Counted from the stretch's first letter, positions 23,175 to 34,920 are shown. The stretch is 64,000 bases of DNA from Nannochloropsis oceanica (GCA_004519485.1 CP038133.1:1012830-1076829), one strand, 5' to 3'. Made by a program: numbers and translations. The notes: a model not told the origin generated them from the letters alone.

Positions 23175-23403
23175 TCACGATACGGGTCGTTTGAGTCGGT
23201 AGCGATAGAGCGCAAAGATGCCGACAGCGCTTGTTACGACGACAGCTATTCCGATCGTTGAAATGGTCTTGGGATGCATGGGTCGAGATGCTTTCGAATG
23301 GGGGGGGGAGGGATAAACGGTAGTTGTCGTGGAGGGAGGTGACATTGGCTCCTGACGAATTGGTGTTGTCACTGGAGGGCTTGTCACTGGGGTCGTTGTT
23401 TGG
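23175..23403 (-). pseudogene. 3' fragment of a Thr/Pro-rich single-pass membrane protein
   Basis: The frame reads a Thr/Pro-rich stalk (TTTPVTSPPVTTP), then a membrane segment (ISTIGIAVVVTSAVGIFAL) and a short basic tail ending RPVS. This is the usual C-terminus of a mucin-like surface protein. Its 5' side stops at a short telomeric tract (23,404-23,427), so an ectodomain-coding part may have been lost. Confidence 0.4.
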
Positions 23404-23427
23404 GCATCGGTACGTTAGGGTTAGGGT
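23404..23427 (+). repeat. Short interstitial telomeric tract (TTAGGG)
   Basis: About three TTAGGG units in the same polarity as the terminal array at 38,127-38,511. Confidence 0.85.
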
Positions 23428-23448
23428 TAGGATTACTGACTCTACAAT

Positions 23449-23750
23449 GTGTACGTTTTTGGCTCTTTTTACTTTTTTGGGAGGTTAATCACCATTATGA
23501 GCCTTATCATACGCCCTTCGTTTTGGGCAACCACGCCAAGTTGTGCAAATACGTTTGAAACTGCCCTAGTTTTCAGATATACAAAAACAAAACAAAAAAG
23601 GAGAGTACGCCTTCAATGGCAGGTCATGACGGCATGGCCAAGACTCCTCCTCGTGGCACCCACGATCCACAGTACCGCCGGTACGATCGCATCTACTTCT
23701 ATCATAATGTGAGCATCAAATAAGCCCGTCCCGCATATATATACACCACT
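23449..23750 (+). mobile_element. Foldback element family A, degenerate interrupted copy
   Basis: The T-rich block and TAATCACCATTATGAGCCTT match the family A left arm. After about 180 nt of unrelated sequence the match resumes at CATCTACTTCTATCATAAT and AATAAGCCCGTCCCGCAT. Probably an element split by an insertion or rearrangement. Confidence 0.55.
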
Positions 23751-24127
23751 GGCGGTACGATTATTTCCAAGGGCTGGGATTCCGGACAGAGAATTGAATT
23801 CATGTTGACACCCATTTAGATCCTCTCAAAAGCAGTTTAGATACTGCGGTGGATTTGACGGGTCGAAATTATATAGACCTTGGTGAACAAGAGTATAATT
23901 TGTAGGAAGGACCCGTAGCATGTCCGATTGGTAGTCTCGAACCAAAGTCATGACGCTCCAATCAGCAGTATTTGCGACCAGCAACCTAAAGGAAAAACAA
24001 TTGAGTGAGCAAGGGGAGAAAAGACTAAACTCTTACTGAACTTACCCTTTACTTCCGTGCAATCAGTGGGAAAATAGAGGCGCCGGTATTCCATATCGTA
24101 TCTTCTGCCACCGATACTCACGAGCAT

Positions 24128-24571
24128 TGATAATGAAAGGAAGAACAAAGATCTTAAATCAAAGGTGCAACATTTAAAGGCTATGGAAGAGAAGACGGCG
24201 AGTTACCGGAAGAAGTGCATGCAGGTAGCCCAGGAAAAGAAGACTCTCAAGGCGGCCCTCAACACCGTCCATGGTAAATCCAGCAGCTAAAGGCTGCTCT
24301 AAAGAAGAAGGAAACGTGCGTGGTTATAAAGGACATTAACGGACATTTAAAAGGAGGAGGCGACCACCCCTTGCAGGTCCACGACAACCTCGCCAACTCT
24401 ATCCTTGACGTGGCCATTAAGAGTATTGAAACCTTTGATCGCGTATTCGAGGTGGAAATGAGAAAGGAAAGTGTCACAGATGGCAATAATTTGGTGTTCT
24501 GGTGTAGATCAAAGAGGTTGAGAAGGTGGAAAGGTGGAGAAACGACGAGATTCTACAAGCATAGGCCTTGA
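24128..24571 (+). pseudogene. Broken coiled-coil coding remnant, unknown family
   Basis: Two adjacent stretches look strongly coding: a Lys/Glu-rich coiled coil (DLKSKVQHLKAMEEK) and a second part (HDNLANSILDVAIKSIETFD). They are not in one open frame. No domain recognised; origin unknown. Confidence 0.35.
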
Positions 24572-24669
24572 CCAAGCGATAATAGGAGGAGGAGGATATA
24601 CATATAAGATATATATATAGGAGGAGGATGATATACTGAAGGAAATATCTAGAAGCTAAGGGATGCAAT

Positions 24670-24722
24670 GGACTATACAGAAAGTTATGTAAGTTTTTTG
24701 CTCTTTTTACTTTTTATATTTA
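24670..24722 (+). mobile_element. Foldback element family A, left terminus only
   Basis: GGACTATACAGAAAGTTATG and the following T-rich block match the family A end closely; the match is lost after about 50 nt. Confidence 0.6.
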
Positions 24723-25085
24723 TTGGTTCGCGCACTTTTTTTCCAAGACTGGCGGCCCGGATGCACCTGTCAGAATCCGAAAGTGCGTCTCCCTTTTCGC
24801 GATCAGACGATTAATGTTTTTGTATTGATTAACGCGCGCTTCGCGCTTTGATGATTCAGAAGTGAAAAATACCAAGCACTTATACTACAGAATCATAATG
24901 TTGCCTATCACATCCACTTCTTGAAAGGTAGCATGTTGAGCGTGTCGTCACTAATACTACGCATGAACAGCTATCTACGTTGTGTCTGAGGTACTTTCTC
25001 GGACAGAACCGATGAAAATAGCCCCAAAGGCGTGTAGGATGTCGATAATCGACGCTTCCATGTGGTCAAAGTCGTGCGTGTGTGT

Positions 25086-25118
25086 GAGGTTTTAATCACC
25101 ATTACGAGCCTTGCGTCA
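25086..25118 (+). mobile_element. Foldback element family A, internal scrap
   Basis: GGTTTTAATCACCATTACGA followed by GCCTTG matches the inner left arm of family A; nothing else of the element remains here. Confidence 0.4.
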
Positions 25119-25388
25119 GGAAGCAAGCGCTCGAAGGTTAGAAGAGGGAAAAGCACCTACCAGAAATATAACGAGGGCAATGAAGCCACTAGAAAATGAG
25201 AGAGGGAGAAAGGAGGAAAAGGAAAAGAAGACGGTTAAGGGAGCGGCTTTGTTGGAGGGGCCTTGTATAATGAGCAAAGGTCATTGACGTACGACGACCG
25301 CGCTCGGCGGGAAGCAACGAGCACCCCCTAGCACCAATCAAGCATCTATCGAGCACCCACCCTACGTTCGCCATTCTATACATGTAGC

Positions 25389-26090
25389 ATGAAAAAAATG
25401 AACAAGCATGGGAGAAACGGCGGTTGGCTGCTGAGCATGAGGCCAGTGTGCGCGGGCGTTCGAATGCGGCAGCACGTTTCGAAAACTTTGACAACAGGAG
25501 CAAGATGGGGGGGGGAGCTGACGGCTGACTCCACACAGATGCAAGCGGCGATGGCGACCATACTTGAGAATTGGGACGTACAGCCCGTGCCAGGGACAAG
25601 TCGCAGGGGTAGAGGGGGAAAGGGCGATTCGAAAAAGAAAAAGAGCAAGAGGAGGGGTGGAGGGAGAGATCGCAATACTATTCAAGCTGGTGGTGACGTC
25701 GTTACAGGGGTGGTGCTGAGTGAAAGAGGAGAAGAAGGAGGAGAAGGAAAAGGAGGAGGAGACATATGTAAGGCTCCAAACAGCTACGACGGCACGGGAG
25801 GAGTGGGGGGGGGGGCAAGGACAAAGAAGCCTGTGTCTAGAACGGAGGTCAAGGAGAGCCAGGACCAGGCCTTTGAGCAGGAGCAAGAGATGGAGGACAA
25901 GGAGGATGAGTGCGCTCTGTGCGTTATTTCGATAGTGGACCCTCCCGACCGGGTATTGATGGAACTGCTGTGCTTTCACAGCTATCACCGGCAGTGTGTG
26001 TGTGCTTGGAGGGATCGCTGCAAGGCAGAAAAGATAACGGTGTCTTGTCCCATGTGCAGGGATCTGATGTCCGAAAGGCTTTTTACTTGA
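25389..26090 (+). CDS. RING-H2 finger protein (probable E3 ubiquitin ligase)
   Basis: A 233-aa intronless frame. The C-terminal 60 residues form a RING-H2 finger: CALC (about residue 174), a 15-20 residue loop, then CFHSYHRQC, CAW and CPMC near the end. The two His and six Cys ligands are all present. The N-terminal 170 residues are low complexity: basic (GDSKKKKSKRRGGG) and acidic (EQEQEMEDKEDE) patches without a membrane segment. RING-H2 proteins recruit E2 enzymes for ubiquitination; the target is unknown. The 5' end is uncertain, since another frame over the first 150 nt also looks coding, so an upstream exon is possible. No coding neighbours within 1 kb. Confidence 0.7.
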   Translation: MKKMNKHGRNGGWLLSMRPVCAGVRMRQHVSKTLTTGARWGGELTADSTQMQAAMATILENWDVQPVPGTSRRGRGGKGDSKKKKSKRRGGGRDRNTIQAGGDVVTGVVLSERGEEGGEGKGGGDICKAPNSYDGTGGVGGGARTKKPVSRTEVKESQDQAFEQEQEMEDKEDECALCVISIVDPPDRVLMELLCFHSYHRQCVCAWRDRCKAEKITVSCPMCRDLMSERLFT

Positions 26091-26807
26091 GCCCAGGGTA
26101 GGAATGAGACGAGCGACGATGTAAGAAGCTTGATTGATGCATTTGATCCTCTTTTGTATTGATATGAGCGGGAAGCACGATGTGTCTGAGGAAATTAGGA
26201 CTGTCCCTTGCGCGGGGCAAGAATCGTTTTTCCTTTCTCACCCGAGAAAGCTATGGTGTGTCTGAGCAAAGATTTGTACGACTTAAGGAAATTTCACTCT
26301 CCTCCTCGACATCCTTCATACCCTCCTCAGCCTCTCCTTCTCCTCCTCTTCCTCCCATGTAATTCACCTACTCTCCCTAGGCGAGCTCAACAAGCACAGC
26401 CTCTTATTGCTTTAGCGCTTCTCCTTCTCCGCTTTCCCACCCACCGTTCCTCCCTCCTCTCCATTCGGACGGGACAGAGGGAAAGGTAGCGGTTTATTTC
26501 GCAGGTCTAGGGAAGGAAGGCAGGAAGGCAGAGGAAGATGAATCTGATTGTAGTAACGCAGGAGTAGAAAAGCGGGGGGGGGGGGGCACAAGAAGAAAAT
26601 CCTCGTGGAAATCAAGTTTATCTGGCAATAATCCCATACTTTTTACTTTGTACTCTCACACTGGCATTGACCCTAAATATTCTCTGTCCTTGAGCGATCA
26701 CCTCACAATTTGCAGCCCACATTTCATCTACATGCATTTCCTCTCTTTCTATGTACTTCAAAATTTAAACTATGTTTCACTCTGACTCAGCCATCAGCTT
26801 CAGAGAA

Positions 26808-27722
26808 TCATCCAGGTAGGAACATGCATTTTTCTTGCAGCAATTCAAAGGTCTTAGGACAATGCACTGCGCGCAAGATGCCTATCGCCGACGAATTATA
26901 TTCTTCGGGAATGCCGCAGATTCTTCTCTCATCTTTCACGGTCAATTTATTCCATACATGTAGAGCAATACTACCATCTAGCTCTAAGTTGTGAGTGCCC
27001 CAGAAAAACGACCGATTGTGATGATGTATAGGGTAGAATGACTCCCTCGGCCACGTTGATGGACAATTTGCATGCTCCCCTGAAGCTTCCTTCTGCTTAC
27101 ATGCATGTTGGATTCTTGTGAATAAAATGGGTCCTTGGTGTCCCCAACTGGAGCCATAATACTTATCGACGAAATCGTGCATACACACGTCAAGGAAAGG
27201 GGCGAATGGCCTTTTGAACTTGAAAGCTGCATTGTTGTACCCAGTTTCACTTTCAAGTCCTATGCCATCAACAATGTCGTCAGGACTACGCAATACAATA
27301 AAATCTGAGTCCATGTACATACCGCCATATTTATATACTACCGACAACCTCAGCGCATTTGCAATGTTCTGCCTCCAAAAAGTTCCATTAAACTCCAGAT
27401 TTTGAAACGGAGTACCGTAAAATTCGTCGGTGATGTTCAAATTCCGGATGTCAGTATTCTCGGATATGTAGCTGGGAATTTGCGTCGCGTTTGTCCACAC
27501 AATTATTTTTGCTCCACTGACGCGTCTCAAGGACTCAATTGCACAATATGAAGCGACTGGTGGTTTGTCATACATGAGAATAAAATGATATTGCATTATA
27601 TCAGCGGGCGCCGTGGCCCGCAAAAAACTGGACATGACAAGAATCCTTTGTAGTGGAAACATTGGTAATGCAAAGCCCAGTATAGACGTTGCCACTGCCA
27701 ATATAAGATGTTTGAGTTTCAT
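26808..27722 (-). CDS. GT32-type glycosyltransferase (A4GALT-like), subtelomeric
   Basis: Intact, intronless, 304 aa. Residues about 5-25 form a signal anchor (LILAVATSILGFALPMFPL), predicting a type II Golgi protein. The catalytic region matches GT32: ALRLSVVYKYGGMYMDSD with the DxD motif at about residues 136-138, then FIVLRSPDDI, and a downstream SSWGHQGPILFTR block as in alpha-1,4-galactosyltransferases and lactosylceramide galactosyltransferases. Several N-glycosylation sites (NIT, NGT, NRS, NSS) are present. Sugar and acceptor cannot be told from the sequence. Composition is more AT-rich than the core genes at 1-17.9 kb, like the other subtelomeric transferases. Confidence 0.85.
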   Translation of the reverse strand: MKLKHLILAVATSILGFALPMFPLQRILVMSSFLRATAPADIMQYHFILMYDKPPVASYCAIESLRRVSGAKIIVWTNATQIPSYISENTDIRNLNITDEFYGTPFQNLEFNGTFWRQNIANALRLSVVYKYGGMYMDSDFIVLRSPDDIVDGIGLESETGYNNAAFKFKRPFAPFLDVCMHDFVDKYYGSSWGHQGPILFTRIQHACKQKEASGEHANCPSTWPRESFYPIHHHNRSFFWGTHNLELDGSIALHVWNKLTVKDERRICGIPEEYNSSAIGILRAVHCPKTFELLQEKCMFLPG

Positions 27723-27839
27723 CTTTCACAGGATCGTGATTGTGAGAACGAAATCGCTTTCAGTGTGCGAACAAGTTGGCTTTTGCTGCGCGAAAATAGG
27801 TGCAGGCACCACGTGCAAGCAGCGATGAGATAAGTAATG

Positions 27840-29140
27840 CTTACTCTCCCGTGACTGTTTCTCCGCATGTTCTACTCATCAGCTTGATACCTATCTAAAA
27901 GTGAAAGGATATGGAAGGAAAAAGACAGAACTGATCAGAGGGATGACTGGTTTGGAGCCCTTCCGAAGATATGAGACGTTGTGAACAATATATTTACTCT
28001 CGCTTCGAGATAGGCTTTTTTGATCTATCAAGAGGACAAGCAATCAAAATAATGACAAAATTTTGAAAGTATTCTGCTGATCGGCGTGGCCTTCAGAAAA
28101 ATCGGGCATCCCAAAAGCCTAAATAGAATGCTCATTATATCGCAGCCCTTGATAAAAAAGAGACAAAAAATGGCAGTCAGGACAAAACGTGGAGGTTACC
28201 GACCATTCAAGAACCAAGTGCCAATCCAGACACAAGAAGACATGACATTGATGTTCCCTGCCTTCTCCCTGTATCGCAGATTGTCTGAGTCTTGGCGAAA
28301 TAAATGGCGGTGCCAAATAACATAAAGCGTACGGACTATACAAAGGCACTCTGCCACACCCACACAAAGTCCGAAAATTCTGAAAAGAGCCCTCTGCATT
28401 CAGGAGGGCGCTTGGTCAAGGGTGAGCGTGCAAGGTACTCAATTTTTTTTAATTTATTTTTATTTCCATTCTTTTGTTGATGTATATGGACTGTTTTTTT
28501 ATGTTCTTCCAAGAGGGCCGCGTTTGTAGTATGATCTATAATAGACACTACCGCGTGCCAGAACTTGGGCCATGCAGCCATAGTACTGACCTAAAAAGAA
28601 GCAATTAGGTGAATGACGCACTCTCGATGGAAACCATCCATTGATTGCACATTTCTAGCCAACGCCAAATTGGCTATCCAATGTAGCGCACTATTAGCGA
28701 ATGGAAGGGTGCAACCCATCATATTGAGGACAGTACTGAGATGGATGCAGAGTCGTTCACCGTTAATGTGAATACCATCATCCAATATAGGTATTTTGGA
28801 GTGATAGTAGTGCTCGTTGCTTGAGTGCCGCAGATCAGCGACAGAGGTGAAATAGCATTCCCGACGTAAACTTGTAAATAGACTATCAGGGCGCCAATAA
28901 GAACGCTACTATTAAAGGGAAAGGCCGTGACGTAGACTTCTTCATGATAACCCCGCTAAAGCGGGCGCTCGCTCCTGTCCTGCTTGCTAAAGTATCTTAA
29001 CGCCTCAACGTCAAAATTTGGTCGGAAAGCAAGATATAAATAGAAGGAAAATACCTCTCCAAATTCTGTCTCTCAAATTTGTAAATAATACTCTGAAGAT
29101 TATGCTCATGAGTGCCTGGAGTAATTGGCTGAGATTTGCC
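27840..29140. other. Unannotated AT-rich region
   Basis: About 1.3 kb of AT-rich DNA without a supportable gene. A short match to the family A terminus (CGGACTATACAAAGG at about 28,331) is the only repeat scrap seen. Confidence 0.4.
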
Positions 29141-29299
29141 GTTACTCTATAGATTTCACGATTTTGTCTCGCCTTCTCTCCCGCCTGAACATCAGAACGC
29201 ATGTGCTGCTTTTGAGCGAAGAAGGCAGTCCGACCCCGAGGCTCCTCTCACCATCCCTTTGCCAAAAGCACACTACGCACTTACTCACCATATCGATCA

Positions 29300-29855
29300 C
29301 TACCCAACGACAGGAAAGATGCCACCAAGATGTCACCAAGAGCATTGAACAACGGAAGAGAGGAGTGCGCAAGAACTCCCTTGTCTCCGAACCTACCGAG
29401 CCCTTCAATGTGATGGGAGAATGCAGGCTCACGGGCAGCTTCCAGGGGAATTTCCGCCACGAGGGATGCAAGCAGTGCACATTCAGGCTCAACCGCGAGA
29501 ACGGATAGGTCAAGTGCAGGAGGCCGAAAGCCCAAAGGGTGGAAGAGCCCCACGTAATTTTCAGAATGTCGTTTCCTGTCGAGAATAAAGGCGCTAACGG
29601 CCCCACGACGAGAAGATGACGATTAGCGCCATGGCGGATGCGATGGAGAAGAGCTTCTTCAAGGGAAGTTACACAGCTCAAACGTTCGCCCAGCAGTAGC
29701 AGAAGACTTATACTTCCGCCTTCATCAACCCCGACCAGACCAAGCAGCTCTTCTCTGCGCTGCAAGGTCGACCACCAGACCAATGTGCGAGGCACAATTG
29801 TGGCATTCAACGTCACGCACGTCAAGGACAGCGAGGCGGAGGAGGAGGAGGATTA
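29300..29855 (+). pseudogene. Broken coding remnant of unknown family
   Basis: Several stretches on this strand have protein-like composition (ECRLTGSFQGNFRHEGCKQC; DAMEKSFFKGSYTAQTF; VDHQTNVRGTIVAFNVTHV), but no single open frame holds them. Looks like a decayed gene. I recognise no family and do not reconstruct it. Confidence 0.35.
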
Positions 29856-29869
29856 AGGGGTGGACGGAT

Positions 29870-30990
29870 CTAGAGAGGGGTAGGGGTGCCTTGGCTAAAC
29901 CATCATGTAGGAGGATCAAAAGGAGGGAAGGGGGCAGAAGAGGAAATACAGATTGGGGCATATAAAACGGAGGTGAGCACATAAACAAACAAACGAAACG
30001 AATAACAACACGTAATCCCCAAACAAAAAACAAAAACTAAAGAGAGAACAACTGTAGAAATCAAGCAAGAGAAAGACGGACGCACAACAAAAAGAAGAAT
30101 GAGCGAAGGGCAGTGAGACTTCTTGAATTCGCTTCTTTCCCACCCTATTTCTTATTCAAAACCCTTTAGCTCTTAACAAGCCCGCGGCTGGGGCGCAGTC
30201 CCTCTTCGGGAAGGGAGTTTTGGGGGAGGAGATACCCTTTCCTCTAAGAAAGTGGATGGTAATTTATATGGAAAAGAAGAAAGCTAAGAATTTCTGGGTT
30301 TTCCTCCCCTTCCCTTCCCCCCCCCCCCTTATATTGAGCCTACTACCAAGCTTTTAGCCCGGAGACAGCCAGTAAACGCTGATACTCTTTGTTAATGCAC
30401 ACAAGTACGTGGCTACTCTGTCAAAAGAATAAAAACAGCGAATTGATACGTGAGCAGACACGAAGGGGTCTTGAGGGCAAGTGCACTTTGGAGAGCGGAC
30501 CAAGAAAGCGACTCGTGGTAGATGAGCGTCCAGGAGGGAGGGGGAAGGATAGGGACGGAAAGTGGCTAACGAATGGGCTAAACGAAGGAATGCCTTTGGG
30601 CCGAAAAACGGGTAAACAGTCCGGCGGTGAACTCGGTCTTTAGAATGTACCGCTGTCAAGGCGAAATATCTCTCCCCATGCTCAGTTTTACATGCACTCC
30701 TGACTCTTATTGGAGACCATGCATTCTTCAAGCTAATGAGGAGGCCTGTAGTGAAAAAGCAACCTGTGTGCAACAGAGACCTCATCCAGACATCTCCGTG
30801 ATACCAGCCTGTAGCCCTGATTCTAGGGACTCGGAAAAGTGCAAGCAACTGCGGCTAGCACGCCGGTTGCACGGATCCGAAGGGGGCCAAGTTATAATAT
30901 TTGATTTGAGAATCGAGTCTTGGGCATTACCTCACTATCGACCTGTGCCAGGAAGTCCGATCCCTCAACAGATAGTGTCGATTATGGCCC
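29870..30990. other. Unannotated subtelomeric stretch
   Basis: Moderate-length frames exist on both strands (up to 164 aa on the minus strand at 30,354-30,848) but none has a recognisable motif or convincing composition. Confidence 0.35.
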
Positions 30991-30999
30991 TGTGAATTT

Positions 31000-32159
31000 T
31001 TATAAACGTGAAAAGAGCGGATAGAGTTTTTCCAAAAAACTTGCAAGCACTAAAGTAGAAAGCGTTCCTGTAACCTCCCCGAGCGACATGGGCGTGTCAC
31101 ACATCCTATCCACGTGTCGTAGTTTGCACAGTGCAGGGTGCGCCAGAGCAGCGGCATCAAATACATATGAGGCCCTGACGCAGTCACCCGTCGAGAGGTA
31201 TCTGTCACGAATAAAACGCTTCTCAATGCCCGCACGTAGATGTTTACGACTCTCCCACCCTATCTCCGTGAGCTCATTTACCGGAACAAGCGTGTGGTTG
31301 TGCGGGAGGTTGCTTTCAGTGTCTCCCCCCGAGGCCTCAACGTCCACCCCTCTATCCTCCGGTTCCTCCTTCCCAGCCTCAATAGCAGGATTCACCACAA
31401 GCAGGGGCTGCTCCAAACATAGGTCGCTCGCAAGGAGCTCAGCAATGCCCAATACGAAGCAGAGCCCCGATGCGGGTGAATTGCTCTGCATATCCTTCAG
31501 CACAATGTTCACCGCACGGATCAAGGTATACAGCTCAAGTATGACCTGGTTCACTTTCCTCAGCTCCGTGTGCCTGCTCCGAGAATGATAAATCCTCAGA
31601 ATGGGCTTGTAATCCGTCAAAACTCGTCGCAAACATTCCTCCGCAGAACTCCACCGATTCATCGCAAAATTGACGAGCTTCAAAGCCTGACCATACATCT
31701 CGCGCTGCACCTCATCAAACAAAATTTTCATGGTGGTGGTTTTGGAAATGTGTTTGACTACATTCCGCACCTCCATCAAAATGTTTCTTGCCCCTCTCAT
31801 TTTCCATCCGTCCGTCCGTCCCTCTCTCCCTCCCTCCCTCCCTCCCACCCTCCCTCCCTCCCTCGCCTCCACTGTCCTTCGCCGTCGAGGTCTCTGGACT
31901 TGTTCCTTGTACGGGTGGTGCCGGTGTCAGAAGTTGTTTCCGCTGTGGCCATGGCACTGGCATCACTGTCGCTGGTGATGGAGCTGTCGTTATCATTAAT
32001 CTTGTCGTCCTCGACTTCGAGGTCGAAACCTTGGAAATCGTTTTCGTCCTCCTCCTGTTGTTCTTCGTCGTGATGGAGGAGATGGAGCTCCATCTCCTCT
32101 TCCTCCTCCTCATGAAAAGAGAGACCAGGTAGAAGAGCATTCTCGTCGGTCACTGACAT
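31000..32159 (-). CDS. Possible hAT-transposase-derived gene
   Basis: An acidic N-terminal frame starts at 32,159 (FHEEEEEEMELHLL) and a second frame covers about 31,800-31,000. They are separated by a GGGA tract (31,830-31,875) where the frame changes, either by an intron or by repeat-length drift. The second part includes ALKLVNFAMNRWSSAEECLR and KHLRAGIEKRFIRDRYL followed by a helical block (YVFDAAALAHPALCKLRHVD). The order recalls the C-terminal RNase H-like half of hAT transposases, but no BED finger and no clear catalytic triad are seen. Could be a domesticated or partial element, or an unrelated gene. Confidence 0.35.
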
Positions 32160-32196
32160 GACGCGTGCTATAGCTGTATGTGTGCGTGTGTGTGAG

Positions 32197-32200
32197 AGAG

Positions 32201-32236
<36 letters not shown>
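32197..32236. repeat. (GA)n dinucleotide repeat
   Basis: About 20 uninterrupted GA units. Confidence 0.9.
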
Positions 32237-32237
<1 letters not shown>

Positions 32238-32239
32238 GA

Positions 32240-33229
32240 GGGAGGAGGATCAGTCTCAGTCGGCGACTTTGTGGAACAAATAGAATTCATTGTTCACGAG
32301 GCGGCGTACTTGCGCGCCTGCAGACTTGCACAGACCATTAACCCACTTCGTGGCCACGGATTTATTTGTCTGACTTCATGCTAGAATCTGTCGTTGTGAC
32401 GAATTACTCCTGTCCGCTTCATGATGGTGCGCAGATTAAATACAGAGTGGTGAAGTAACTTCGTGAGGGTCCACAAATCATGTACGAAGTTACCTTCGTC
32501 ACTTTGTGCTGCCCACGATTTTGTGTACAAAGTGACGGCATAACTTCGTCCGCCGGCACAAAATGTGTACGGAGTGATGGATTACATCAAATATTGACGA
32601 ATTAGACAAAGTAACGCATAATTTCCTGGACAGGGCCTTACTCGTCAAAAATTCGTCGGACGTGTGATCATGACACGCGCGAAGGAGAGGGGGGAAGGAG
32701 GGGAAAGAAGAGAGAAAGACATGACGAAAAGGCCCTTAAACTTCACACAGGACGCCTCTTACGCATTGAATTGCACATATGGGTAATTTGATAAAAATTT
32801 GGATTTGTTTGGTGGCTTATTTTACATGTCAAAGAAAAGTCAGAGTCCCCCCCGTACTCTCGGGTTGGGGGGTTGAGGGGGGGTTAGGGGGGCCCCCGGA
32901 GAAAGGGGGACAAGAGGGATGACACAGGAGGGTGCAAAATCAACAGTATTGATCATTCTATTTCCTTTTCTTCTTCTTTCTCTTTATGCCTCGTCTACAG
33001 CATATTTTGTACCTGGTTACTCAGGTCCACCCGGGCTACCGAACTGGACGCGGGTCGTTTTTTTACTCGGGTCTATTATCCAGATCTGCCGGCACACATC
33101 TCTGCCCCCGTCAAACACGTCTCGCAACTTCATTCCCTCATCCTTCCACCACACAGCCATCTTCCTCCATAGCAGATTTTTCTCACATATTCCCACTTTT
33201 GCCAAACCCCTTCTGTTTAGATTGGCGAC
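32240..33229. other. Unannotated region with G-runs
   Basis: No supportable gene. Contains long C and G runs around 32,847-32,910. Confidence 0.35.
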
Positions 33230-34120
33230 CATGTCGGTAAGAATTTCACTGGAAGATTCCGCGGAAGTTTTGTCTAGACAATTGTGGACCCAAAAAGTTT
33301 GTTGTACTTCATCCTCTTCGTGGTGGCCTACAACAGCATTTAAAAAAACGAACTGGCTCGAGCGGGCCTCAAATCTCTGTTACCGTGATTGATAGGGAAG
33401 TCAATCGCGTAGATGAAAAGGTTGTCCTGATTACATCGTGGCCTTCATCAGGGGGTCACTTGATAGACTCAACTTGCAGACTTCTTTCACTGGCATAAGC
33501 TTGACGAGCTAGGGTACAAGGTCATGCTCTCGGTGCCAGAATGCCCATGCGCAGAAAGTGTACTTGAAACTGCACAACTGCTTCTTGGAAGTCATTTCAT
33601 TAATCTCCGGGAGCTTATACAAAGCGACTCCTGTTTTTCCGAGAAGTAATCCTTGTTCACCATGCGCCATCTAAGTTGTCCTCTTTGAGTCTCCCACAAA
33701 ATGTGGTGAATATTCTTCCAAAGGAATGGAACGACGGCATTACAAATAACGCCTACTACTTTTTCCTGACTCGCACCAGCACTAATGTGTATCGAATACT
33801 CGAGAACCATGGCGAGGTTGAACACTTATTTCGAGATCATGGGTTTTGGGTCATCGACCCAGAAACCTATTCAAACAGTGCTCTATTAAACACGCTAGGA
33901 ATATAGTAATAACCAACGGCTCAGCACTCTCCAGTCTTATTTCAGGCTTATTTATATATACACTTAAGTAGAATACTTTGTCTTGATTCCGCAGTGTTTC
34001 AACCGCTGTGGCGTCAGTCAGGGCGTCGGAAAGGGACCGTTCTTCCGATACTAATGAAAAGAAAGATTTTAAGAAGATCATCTGGAAAAATGCAGTGAGT
34101 CGATTCAATTTCACCTATGT
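33230..34120 (+). pseudogene. GT61-like glycosyltransferase remnant
   Basis: A 76-aa frame at 33,676-33,906 reads FFLTRTSTNVYRILENHGEV, then FRDHGFWVIDPETYS. This is the pattern of the GT61 (DUF563) C-terminal lobe: an Arg-rich strand, an N..E helix, then GF.V.DPE. Just downstream in another frame comes ARNIVITNGSALSSLI, matching the next GT61 motif, where an aliphatic strand leads to a (H/N)G(A/S)AL turn. The frame shift between the two parts at about 33,885-33,900 means the gene is broken. Upstream scraps (EVNRVDEKVVLITS; GGHLIDSTCRLL) may be earlier parts. Confidence 0.45.
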
Positions 34121-34383
34121 TGACGCATTTTAGAACCTTATAATAGATTTATTGCGGTGGTGGATAGGGATGTCATGAGCGAGAATGTGACGTTCGCCCA
34201 CACATTCCTTTTGTCAATTTAAACTGTTGGGGCTGCGAATATATACGATAGTGTCTCATCGTTTGCGTTGTATGATGAAATCATTAAGGTCCGCGGTTGT
34301 GGTTTGAAGGACTTATCGAGATCGTAGGTCGTAGGCAGGAGGTCGTGTACCATTCGAAGGGCGTCTTGTATTTGAAAGAGATT

Positions 34384-34495
34384 GACGTCATCGACCTTGA
34401 AGAAGCCTACCTATGCGATCAAAGAGGTACAGTGACACGTAACCGTATCTCACGTCATCGACCCTGAAGAAGCCTACCTATGCGATCAAAGAGAC
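34384..34495. repeat. Imperfect tandem duplication, about 70 bp period
   Basis: GACGTCATCGACC(T/C)TGAAGAAGCCTACCTATGCGATCAAAGAG occurs twice with a spacer, in the region of decayed coding sequence. The quoted unit is split here by the variable base. Confidence 0.7.
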
Positions 34496-34920
34496 ACCAG
34501 GATCGTGTTGCATGATCTCGACTTGGTGGCCCACATGGCGAGTATACGAAACCGACGCATCTTTTTTGCAGGATGTCTTTGTCGGTCGATTACCATAGCT
34601 ATATAGGCCTGCCAAACTCTAGCACTTTCGGGTGTTTCTGTATTTCTTGCTCGCGTTCATGGACCGCTAATTTAAGATACTAAACACTTTTGTTCGTCTG
34701 GCCGGTTCGATTTCAGATCTGTGCCGGACATGTTTTTGCAGTATTTTGATCATAAGCTGTCCCCCGCGCAAGAAATTCGAATTTTGACAGTGTCCCCATG
34801 TGTGTAGAGTGGAGGATATAAGAAAGCAACACAACATATCTTGAGATATCTCAAGACTATAGAAGACTAAATAGCTAACCTGTCCAAAGGCCCCCTTGGT
34901 TCTTTTGATTTGGTCATCAC

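Noticed and set aside
29142-29825. A 227-aa minus-strand ORF
   Set aside because: It is antisense to a plus-strand region with better protein-like composition and has no recognisable motif.
30354-30848. A 164-aa minus-strand ORF
   Set aside because: No domain, no membrane pattern, unconvincing composition; left as unannotated.
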